Source: Bacteroidota bacterium (GTDB lineage: Bacteria; Bacteroidota; Bacteroidia; 2-12-FULL-35-15). Taken from it: a stretch of DNA of 46,086 bases. The notes below the pieces were generated by a model. The model saw only the letters and a program-made list of their open reading frames with translations. It had not been told where the DNA came from and made no database searches. Shown here piece after piece: positions 34,939-41,039 of the stretch. Made by a program: the position numbers and the translations under genes. The stretch is taken from assembly GCA_023251805.1 (NCBI GenBank), contig JAHEYB010000011.1, positions 19,014-65,099 on the forward strand, in the 5' to 3' direction. Every line of letters starts with the position of its first letter. Position 1 is the first letter of the stretch.

Positions 34939-35409
34939 CTATTTAAACTGGAAAAAGAAGAAGCATACAGCAGCTTTTTCTTTTGAAATACCTTTAGCGC
35001 TTCCGATGCTACTTCCAGAACTATTTCTTACTGTTCCATCAGAATCTACTTTTCCAACACTGCTTCCAGAGGTATTTCTAACTGTACCATCAGAATCTAC
35101 TTTTCCAATGCTGCTACCAGAACCATTTCTAATTGTTCCGTCAGAGTCAATTTTTCCAATACTGCTTCCTGAACCATTTCTGATTGTTCCGTCAGAATCA
35201 ATTTTTCCGCAGCTACTTCCAGAACTATTTCTGATTGTTCCGTCAGAATCAATTTTTCCAGAACTACTTCCATTTGGACTTCTTAATTCTTGTGCTTGTA
35301 AATTAGATACGCCAATGAACATTAAAAATGCAAGGCTTAATCCTAAAGTTAATTTTTTACGCATAGCTGTTTTGTTTTTTAAGGGATTTGTGAATACTTC
35401 GTATTTCAT
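34939..35409 (-). CDS. Secreted 16-residue-repeat protein, 5-fold beta-flower-like
   Basis: Signal peptide (RKKLTLGLSLAFLMFIGVSNLQAQ), then five nearly identical 16-residue units of the form GSSxGKIDSDGTIRN, a partial sixth (GSSIGSAKG) and an aromatic tail AAVCFFFFQFK. The repeat pattern and Phe-rich end match what I recall as '5-fold beta-flower' proteins of Bacteroidota; their role is unknown to me. Two starts are possible: ATG 35364 opens the signal peptide, and ATG 35409 adds the MKYEVFTNPLK leader shared with the gene at 1119-1628. The gene has its own promoter inside the end of the upstream Gre-like gene, and its own terminator. Confidence 0.75.
   Translation of the reverse strand: MKYEVFTNPLKNKTAMRKKLTLGLSLAFLMFIGVSNLQAQELRSPNGSSSGKIDSDGTIRNSSGSSCGKIDSDGTIRNGSGSSIGKIDSDGTIRNGSGSSIGKVDSDGTVRNTSGSSVGKVDSDGTVRNSSGSSIGSAKGISKEKAAVCFFFFQFK
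35020..35283 (-). repeat. 48-bp tandem coding repeat
   Basis: Five full units and a partial one encode GKIDSDGTIRN-type repeats. Unit-to-unit nucleotide identity is high, so copy number may vary between strains. The boundaries are approximate. Confidence 0.75.
35377..35409 (-). repeat. MKYEVFTNPLK leader element, copy 2
   Basis: Nearly identical to 1596-1628 and again exactly 45 bases before a signal-peptide ATG. The upstream AAGTAAAAAC at about 35426-35435 is also shared, so the whole conserved leader may be about 55-60 bases. Confidence 0.7.
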
Positions 35410-35449
35410 GAATTTGGATTTATTTAGTTTTTACTTGTTTACGTTCAAA

Positions 35450-35480
35450 CAAATATACCATTTTGATTAAATAATTTCAA
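35450..35480 (-). promoter_or_regulatory. Promoter of the 16-residue-repeat gene (TTG-N20-TATATTTG)
   Basis: TTG (35478-35480) lies 20 bases before TATATTTG (35450-35457) on the minus strand, within and just after the end of the Gre-like gene. It places the whole MKYEV element inside the transcript. Confidence 0.65.
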
Positions 35481-35922
35481 GAATTTTATAAACAAGTCCA
35501 TTCATATCAAATGAATCGTTTTTCTTGAGATTTCTGACCTTCATTCCGATTGGAGATGAAGGAGATACAGCGAAATAGGTTTGTTGATTGATATTTAATT
35601 TACCGATTGGTACCGAAATAAAAAAATTGCCTTTGTCTGTTATAACAAGGCTTCCTAACTGTGCAGAGCCAGCAGAATTTGTGAAATCAATTTTCTCCAC
35701 CTCTTTTTTCAGCTCAATTGATTCGTTTAGTTGAATGGCGCTTTTCTCCTGCTCCAATTGCGCCATAGCTCTGCCTGTTTCATGTTTATCGCCAGCGCTA
35801 CTTTTACTATCATCGTTTGCCGATTCTTTGGCAACATCAATCGCATTTTGTGCATTTGCAATTCGTTGCGCTACAGCCTCATAACATAATAAACAAAGTT
35901 GTTGTTTGATGTTTGCTTTCAT
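35467..35922 (-). CDS. GreA/GreB-like transcript cleavage factor homologue
   Basis: A 151-residue protein with a helical N-terminus (about 1-80) and a C-terminal Gre/FKBP-like domain. The end, SPSSPIGMKVRNLKKNDSF, followed by Y-K-I-L-E-I, matches the SPLGxALLGKKxGD...I signature of GreA/GreB. At the hairpin tip it has GDKHETGRAM, where the Asp-x-x-Glu pair corresponds to the acidic residues that GreA uses (SDLRENAEY) to stimulate RNA polymerase's RNA cleavage. A related Bacteroidota family is often mislabelled '3-oxoacyl-ACP synthase'. It follows the YfiR-domain gene by five bases (operon). Confidence 0.7.
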   Translation of the reverse strand: MKANIKQQLCLLCYEAVAQRIANAQNAIDVAKESANDDSKSSAGDKHETGRAMAQLEQEKSAIQLNESIELKKEVEKIDFTNSAGSAQLGSLVITDKGNFFISVPIGKLNINQQTYFAVSPSSPIGMKVRNLKKNDSFDMNGLVYKILEII

Positions 35923-35927
35923 GGAGA

Positions 35928-36644
35928 TTACTCTGAGAAACGCATGAGTTCCATGCTAACCTTCAAACCAATTTTTTCGATGGATGGCTTGTTAATGGTG
36001 TACTTTATTTTTTCATCATCGTCAATAAAAGAAATGTGAGCACCAGATCCTATTAAAACATCATCATCAGTAATAATAACTGTTTTATTCTTTTTTAATT
36101 CACTCTTAATGGTTTGAAAGTCATCAGAAGATGCAGAAGTAATGTAAACAATATGGTAGTTTGTTACTTTGTTATATTTTTCAATTTTGATTTTTTTTCC
36201 ACCTACTTTTTTATCACTCAATGTTTTTTGAATTTTTTCTATAACATCTTTATCTCCGGCAACACCAACAACAAAGTCGGTTCCATTATATATCACAGGC
36301 CATTCAATATAAGCTGCAAAATTGTATAAAAATTGAGATTTTCTTTCATATTCAGTTCCTTTCGGTAATGCACCACCTCTTTTTGCACTTGATTTTGCTT
36401 TTTCGTTTTTCGATTCCAAATCAACACTTCTTGTCTTTAATGCTAGTACTGCTGAATCTCTTTTTGCAAGTTCTATTTGAAGCGAGTCGTTCACTGCTTT
36501 TATTTTTACAATTTCTTGGTCCCTAGATTGAATGCTCTCCTTTTTACTCTTTTCAAGCTGAGCATATTTTTTCTTAGTCACACAGGATGTGAAAAAGATG
36601 ATTAGAGATATCAATAAAATACGATGGAGTAAACGAAACTGCAT
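35928..36644 (-). CDS. YfiR-domain lipoprotein with coiled-coil spacer
   Basis: The lipobox FTSC puts the lipid-anchored Cys at residue 21. A charged coiled coil (about 27-85) separates it from a C-terminal YfiR/DUF4154 domain (about 100-235): KSQFLYNFAAYIEWP, the VGVAGD strand, HIVYITSAS, VIITDDD, GAHISFIDDD and EKIGLKVSMELM. YfiR in Pseudomonas is a periplasmic inhibitor of a membrane diguanylate cyclase. Here there is no GGDEF gene, but a SpoIIE phosphatase gene lies two genes upstream on the same strand. The fusion of a lipoprotein coiled coil to YfiR is unusual compared with the plain soluble form. A TATATTTG box lies at 36665-36672. Confidence 0.82.
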   Translation of the reverse strand: MQFRLLHRILLISLIIFFTSCVTKKKYAQLEKSKKESIQSRDQEIVKIKAVNDSLQIELAKRDSAVLALKTRSVDLESKNEKAKSSAKRGGALPKGTEYERKSQFLYNFAAYIEWPVIYNGTDFVVGVAGDKDVIEKIQKTLSDKKVGGKKIKIEKYNKVTNYHIVYITSASSDDFQTIKSELKKNKTVIITDDDVLIGSGAHISFIDDDEKIKYTINKPSIEKIGLKVSMELMRFSE

Positions 36645-36664
36645 GTTGCCTTATTTTGAGGGTG

Positions 36665-36672
36665 CAAATATA
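36665..36672 (-). promoter_or_regulatory. -7 element TATATTTG of the YfiR gene
   Basis: Exact match, 20 bases before the ATG at 36644. The YfiR-Gre pair can therefore be transcribed separately from the upstream genes. Confidence 0.5.
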
Positions 36673-36714
36673 AAACAAATGAAGAATTTAATGCTGAGAA
36701 AATATAAAATGGAC

Positions 36715-37428
36715 TTATTTTTTCTTTTTAATGAGGCTATAATAGAAACCAAAGCCAAAGCTGAAAAACTGAGTGGATACTGCGTTATTGGTATCAAACT
36801 TAGCATATTCGTTCAATACTAAGTCGTATGGGTCGAAATGGGCATCAAATACCGTATAAGAAATGGTTGCTCCTATTCCGAAATTAGATTCTATCAAAAA
36901 GAAAATATTCATTTCGGGTTCAAAATAGGAAGTACTGAAACTATTAATTTTAGGAGGGTTATTTGCATCTTTTGTTTTTATACCTGAATACTCCGTCCAA
37001 TTTTGTCCGTATGAAAGTGCAACTGAATAAATAGCTCTGTTTTTTTCACCAACATAAACATCCACTCCTACTTTTCCACAAACATTGTTAAAGCTCATAC
37101 TGGCATTATAGTCCGTGATCTTATTTTCTGTGATTTTTAATAGTCCGTTTTTAGCTGCTGCCCCAACAAATAAGCCTTTATAAATCATAATATTTAAACC
37201 TCCTGATGCTTCATAAATACCAACAAAGCTTTTTTTGAATGATTTATTACCCATTGGATGCGGAACAGTAATGGAAACACGCGGACTTAAAAGAAAGTAT
37301 TGTTTTTTAACAGGTGGTGTCTCGCCCACTGCTGAAGGAGAAACAGGCAATGGTTCGTCTTGGCTTTTTGCAAGTGTTGCGCAGTAGAATAAAAACAGAA
37401 CTACTAATAAAAAGGTTGGTGTTTTCAA
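36715..37428 (-). CDS. Predicted outer-membrane beta-barrel protein with TTG start
   Basis: Signal peptide (TFLLVVLFLFYCATLAKSQ), a short Pro-rich linker, then alternating hydrophobic strands consistent with a small outer-membrane barrel: VSITVPHP, FVGIYEASGGLNIMIYKGLF, FGIGATISYTVFD and FFSFGFGFYYSL at the end. The frame has no ATG before the signal peptide; the only start that includes it is TTG at 37428. The function is unknown. It lies between the TPR-SpoIIE gene (70 bases upstream) and the YfiR gene (70 bases downstream), all on one strand. Confidence 0.7.
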   Translation of the reverse strand: MKTPTFLLVVLFLFYCATLAKSQDEPLPVSPSAVGETPPVKKQYFLLSPRVSITVPHPMGNKSFKKSFVGIYEASGGLNIMIYKGLFVGAAAKNGLLKITENKITDYNASMSFNNVCGKVGVDVYVGEKNRAIYSVALSYGQNWTEYSGIKTKDANNPPKINSFSTSYFEPEMNIFFLIESNFGIGATISYTVFDAHFDPYDLVLNEYAKFDTNNAVSTQFFSFGFGFYYSLIKKKK

Positions 37429-37498
37429 GTAATTTAATTTCGGTTTATTATAAGACTCAAAAAAAAATATTTGGTTGCTTTACAAAATTAATTTTTAT

Positions 37499-39637
37499 CT
37501 ACAATCGAATCCCTACAATCAGAATATCATCTACCTGCTCCATTTTTCCCTTCCAATCAATAAACTTTGCTTGTAAAATTTCTTTTTGAGCCGAAGCTGA
37601 TTTGACACATTGACTCGCTAACAGTTCATTTAATTTATTGTATTTAAATTTCTTTCCTTTGGGCCCTCCAAATTGGTCAGCATACCCATCTGTATACAAA
37701 TATAACATATCTCCTTTGTTGGAATCAATGGAATACAAATTGAATGCTGTATCTTTTTCCCCTTTACCTATCGGCATTTTATCAGCTTGCAATTTTAACA
37801 CTTCAGAATTTCTTATTAATACCGGTGTATTGTGAGAAGCGGCATATGTTATTTTATTGGTGGCTTTATCAATACAAATTAAAATACCATCCATTCCATC
37901 TTGTGCGCCATCTTGAGAAACACTCAAAATCAGTCTGTTTCGAACGTAGTTAAATATTTCATTCGGTTTTGTGATATTCTTTTCATTGATTGCTTCATTA
38001 ATAAAAGAAGTATTTAACAAGCTCATAAATGCACCGGGTACACCATGCCCAGTAGAATCACACACGGCCAGATAAAATAGATTGTCTTTTTCTGTCGCCC
38101 AATAAAAATCTCCACTAACAATATCTTTCGGCTGAAAAAATATAAAATGATCAGGGATTGTTTGCTCTACAAGTTCCTGATGCGCTAGCAAGGTGTACTG
38201 AATACGTTTAGCATAGTTAATACTATCTACAATTTCTTTCTGTTTTTCCTCAACAATTTCTTTCTGCTGCTCAACATCTCTTTTTTGAATTTCAATAATT
38301 GATTTTTGTTTTTGACTTACCTTAAACCTATTAAAGATAAAACCAGCAAATACGATAACCAAAAACAATCCGCCAAATAAAGCCCAGCGCTTGGTTTTAT
38401 CCTGCTCTATTTGCGACTGCTGCGCAACAATTTGTGCATCTTTCACTTTTTGAGATTCGGCATATTTTACACTGTCTGCAATTGCCCTTCTGCCATATTC
38501 AAATTGTAATTGCTGTTTTGCGGTATTGGTTCTGATGCTTTCATTATTAATGCTATCGTGCATTTTTAAATACAATTCATACATTTCCACTGCCTCTTTA
38601 TAATTCCCTTGTTTTTTATGAATGCTTGCTAATAAATTGGACGCATTACTAATGATTTCGGGATATCCTAGTTCGTCAGAAAATTTGAGAGACCGCTTGG
38701 CAAACTCCATTGCTTTTGGTAAATCATTTTTCAAAAAATAAATTCTTCCGATATTATTCAAACAATTGGCGATTGTTCTTTTTTCTTTAATCTGCTCTCT
38801 CAACTCCAAACTCATTTGATAATACTTCAACGCATTTATGTAGTCCAAATCATGCTCATAGATGTAACCAATATTATTATATGAATTTGAAATTCCTGAT
38901 TTGTCACCTAATTCTTTTTGAATTTCTAAACTCTTAAAATGTGTTTTAAAGGCTTCTTTGTAGTTTTTTTGTGTTTTATACACCGAGCCAATATTTGTGA
39001 GAGATTGTGATAACCCATATTTATCACCAATTTCTTCCCTCAAGGTCATACTTTTCTTATAATATTCAATTGCTTTAGAAAGATCACCTTGCTTTTGATA
39101 CACGTAGCCAATATTATTAAATGCGAAACCCATTCCTCTTTTATTGTTAACGCTCTCATAGCTATCTAAAGCTTTGTGATAGTTTTCTAAGGCTTTTGGT
39201 ATGTCTCCTTTTTGTTCAAGTGTATAACCAATATTTACTAAACATTCGCCTACTCCCACTTTATCGTTTATCTGTTTTCGGATATCTAAACTTTTTTGAT
39301 AATATGTCAATGAGCTTGAAATATCTCCTTGACTTTGGTAGGCATATCCAATATTATTGCAAGCATCACCAAAGCATTTTTTTGCTTTTGCAACAATTTT
39401 CTTATTTGGATTTTGAATTAGTTCCTGTGAAAGAATGGATGCCGGTTGAGCATATTTTAAAATATCCTCTTCCGAACAAATATTACTAAGAGCAATAAGG
39501 ATATTGAGTTTTGTAGTGTCATCCTTAGCTACTTTTAATGCGTTAGATAATGAATCAATGTCTTGATTCTGTGCATGCATCTTAGAATAAAAAATGAATT
39601 GGAGGAGAAGTACAAAACCAATTGTAAGCTTTTTCAT
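37499..39637 (-). CDS. TPR-transmembrane-SpoIIE PP2C phosphatase
   Basis: Signal-transduction protein of 712 residues. After a signal sequence (LTIGFVLLLQFIFYSKMHAQ) there are about seven TPR units (residues about 80-370) with the recurring signature GxxxxxxxxxNIGYVYxxQGD, as in FAFNNIGYVYQKQGDLSKAI. One membrane helix (ALFGGLFLVIVFAGFIF, about 418-436) precedes a coiled-coil linker with IVDSINYAKRIQYTL and a SpoIIE/PP2C Ser/Thr phosphatase domain. Metal-binding signatures are SGDFYWA, AVCDSTGHGVPGAFMS, LYTDGYADQFGG and QVDDILIVGI. The periplasmic TPRs probably sense a protein partner, and the phosphatase would act on an anti-sigma-antagonist-like substrate. No such partner is in the window. 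Confidence 0.9.
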   Translation of the reverse strand: MKKLTIGFVLLLQFIFYSKMHAQNQDIDSLSNALKVAKDDTTKLNILIALSNICSEEDILKYAQPASILSQELIQNPNKKIVAKAKKCFGDACNNIGYAYQSQGDISSSLTYYQKSLDIRKQINDKVGVGECLVNIGYTLEQKGDIPKALENYHKALDSYESVNNKRGMGFAFNNIGYVYQKQGDLSKAIEYYKKSMTLREEIGDKYGLSQSLTNIGSVYKTQKNYKEAFKTHFKSLEIQKELGDKSGISNSYNNIGYIYEHDLDYINALKYYQMSLELREQIKEKRTIANCLNNIGRIYFLKNDLPKAMEFAKRSLKFSDELGYPEIISNASNLLASIHKKQGNYKEAVEMYELYLKMHDSINNESIRTNTAKQQLQFEYGRRAIADSVKYAESQKVKDAQIVAQQSQIEQDKTKRWALFGGLFLVIVFAGFIFNRFKVSQKQKSIIEIQKRDVEQQKEIVEEKQKEIVDSINYAKRIQYTLLAHQELVEQTIPDHFIFFQPKDIVSGDFYWATEKDNLFYLAVCDSTGHGVPGAFMSLLNTSFINEAINEKNITKPNEIFNYVRNRLILSVSQDGAQDGMDGILICIDKATNKITYAASHNTPVLIRNSEVLKLQADKMPIGKGEKDTAFNLYSIDSNKGDMLYLYTDGYADQFGGPKGKKFKYNKLNELLASQCVKSASAQKEILQAKFIDWKGKMEQVDDILIVGIRL

Positions 39638-39644
39638 ATTAGGT

Positions 39645-39652
39645 CAAATATA
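39645..39652 (-). promoter_or_regulatory. -7 element TATATTTG of the TPR-SpoIIE gene
   Basis: Exact match with only seven bases before the ATG at 39637, implying a leaderless or nearly leaderless mRNA. Confidence 0.5.
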
Positions 39653-39776
39653 ACTAAAGAATAGTAAAAATGAAAATAAGAGAAAAGGGATTATTTAATG
39701 TTCCTTTCTTACAGATTGGGAATAACAAAAGACAATTTTTCGCAAAAGAATTGCTTTTTATTTCTGACAGAAACAG

Positions 39777-39805
39777 AAAGACCTCGCTAAAAAAGCGAGG
39801 TCTTT
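39777..39805 (-). terminator. Terminator of tRNA-Arg
   Basis: Perfect stem GACCTCGC/GCGAGGTC, extended by A-T pairs, with a seven-base loop. It lies 12 bases past the tRNA 3' end. T-rich sequence flanks it on both strands, so it may work in both directions. Confidence 0.8.
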
Positions 39806-39817
39806 TGTTCTAAATAG

Positions 39818-39891
39818 TGACCGCGAAGGGATTCAAACCCCTAACCTTCTCATCCGTAGTGAGACGCTCTATTCAGTTGAGCTACGCAGCC
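39818..39891 (-). tRNA. tRNA-Arg (anticodon ACG)
   Basis: A 74-base cloverleaf on the minus strand: acceptor GGCTGCG with CGCGGTC (two G-U pairs), D-arm GCTC/GAGC, anticodon stem TCTCA/TGAGA with loop CTACGGA (anticodon ACG, read as ICG after deamination), T-arm AGGGG-TTTGAAT-CCCTT and discriminator A. CCA is not encoded. Confidence 0.95.
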
Positions 39892-39914
39892 GTTATAAGC
39901 TTTTAAAAGCGGTG

Positions 39915-39922
39915 CAAATATA
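39915..39922 (-). promoter_or_regulatory. -7 element TATATTTG of tRNA-Arg
   Basis: Exact match on the minus strand, 23 bases before the tRNA 5' end. The -33 element is not obvious at normal spacing. Confidence 0.5.
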
Positions 39923-40002
39923 CATAAATTTGTAGCATTTAAAAGGCTTTAAGCAAATTTTATTTTAATATCAACAATTTATAATTCGCTACCATTTTAT
40001 AA

Positions 40003-40010
40003 TACATTTG
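40003..40010 (+). promoter_or_regulatory. -7 element TACATTTG of the SPFH gene
   Basis: Exact TAnnTTTG match, 27 bases before the ATG at 40038. Confidence 0.5.
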
Positions 40011-40037
40011 TAATCAAACTAATAAATTCTACTAAAT

Positions 40038-40982
40038 ATGCCAATATTTCAAATTGTTTTAGCTGTATTAGCCTTGCTAATACTTTTTTTATCCTTTGTT
40101 ACAGTTTCTCAAGGAACGATTGGGGTTGTTACCGTTTTTGGTAAATACAGAAGAGTGTTGTCTCCAGGCTTGAACTTTAAGGTTCCTTTTATTGAAGTTA
40201 TTTACAAAAGAATTTCAATTCAAAATCGCTCAGTTGAGCTTGAGTTCCAAGCCATCACTATTGACCAAGCGAATGTTTATTTTAAAGCTATGCTTTTGTA
40301 CTCCGTAATTAACACCGGAGAAGAAACAATCAAAAATGTTGCTTTTAAATTTATTGATGATAGAAATTTTATGCAGGCCCTGGTTCGCACAATTGAAGGC
40401 TCTATTAGAGGCTTTGTTGCTACAAAAAAGCAATCTGAAGTCCTTTCTTTAAGAAAAGAAATTGTGGAAGATGTAAAGGGGCAAATTGACCAAAACCTTG
40501 AAGAATGGGGATATCACCTTATCGACTTACAATTAAATGACATTACCTTTGATGAAGCCATTATTAAATCAATGGCCCAGGTGGTAGCATCTAGTAACTT
40601 AAAAGCGGCTGCAGAAAACGAAGGTCAAGCTTTATTAATCACAAAAACAAAAGCTGCGGAAGCAGATGGTAATGCTACAAAAATTGCTGCGGAAGCAGAA
40701 CGTTTGGCTGCTCAGTTACGCGGACAAGGTGTTGCGTTGTTCCGTGAAGAAGTAGCAAAAGGTATGAGCCAAGCGGCAAAAGAAATGGAACAAGCGAATT
40801 TAGATACTTCTGTAATTTTGTTTAGTATGTGGACAGAAGCAATCAAAAACTTTGCTGAATACGGGAAAGGAAATGTTATTTTCTTGGATGGATCAAGCGA
40901 AGGAATGGATCGCACCATGCGTGAAATGATGGCGATGAACAAATTGATGGATAGAAATTCGCCAACTGCTACCAAAAAATAG
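40038..40982 (+). CDS. SPFH/Band 7 (stomatin-like) membrane protein
   Basis: A 314-residue protein of the SPFH superfamily. One N-terminal membrane helix (FQIVLAVLALLILFLSFVTV) is followed directly by the SPFH domain: SQGTIGVVTVFGKYRRVLSPGLNFKVPF, then IQNRSVELEFQAITIDQANV. A long Ala/Glu-rich helical stalk comes next (KAAAENEGQALLITKTKAAE onwards), as in flotillin and stomatin oligomers. These proteins form membrane-bound rings that organise lipid domains or control proteases. An NfeD partner, often adjacent, is absent. It is monocistronic and ends at a strong bidirectional terminator. Confidence 0.88.
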   Translation: MPIFQIVLAVLALLILFLSFVTVSQGTIGVVTVFGKYRRVLSPGLNFKVPFIEVIYKRISIQNRSVELEFQAITIDQANVYFKAMLLYSVINTGEETIKNVAFKFIDDRNFMQALVRTIEGSIRGFVATKKQSEVLSLRKEIVEDVKGQIDQNLEEWGYHLIDLQLNDITFDEAIIKSMAQVVASSNLKAAAENEGQALLITKTKAAEADGNATKIAAEAERLAAQLRGQGVALFREEVAKGMSQAAKEMEQANLDTSVILFSMWTEAIKNFAEYGKGNVIFLDGSSEGMDRTMREMMAMNKLMDRNSPTATKK

Positions 40983-40993
40983 TTTTAATAAAC

Positions 40994-41026
40994 AAAAAAA
41001 TCCCCCGACTGCTCGGGGGATTTTTT
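40994..41026. terminator. Bidirectional terminator between the SPFH gene and deaD
   Basis: Perfect 8-bp stem TCCCCCGA (41001-41008)/TCGGGGGA (41013-41020), CTGC loop, flanked by A- and T-tracts. Confidence 0.9.
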
Positions 41027-41039
41027 ATTATGCATAGCC

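Noticed and set aside
34910..35470. A 186-codon plus-strand open frame with repeated Ser-Glu-Ser/Leu-Leu-Pro-Glu units
   Set aside because: It is the antisense shadow of the minus-strand 48-bp repeats, which encode a signal peptide and a known-style repeat protein with promoter and terminator on that strand.
39670..39813. 47-codon plus-strand frame between the SpoIIE gene and the tRNA
   Set aside because: It runs straight through the tRNA terminator hairpin and has no promoter or signal; likely chance.
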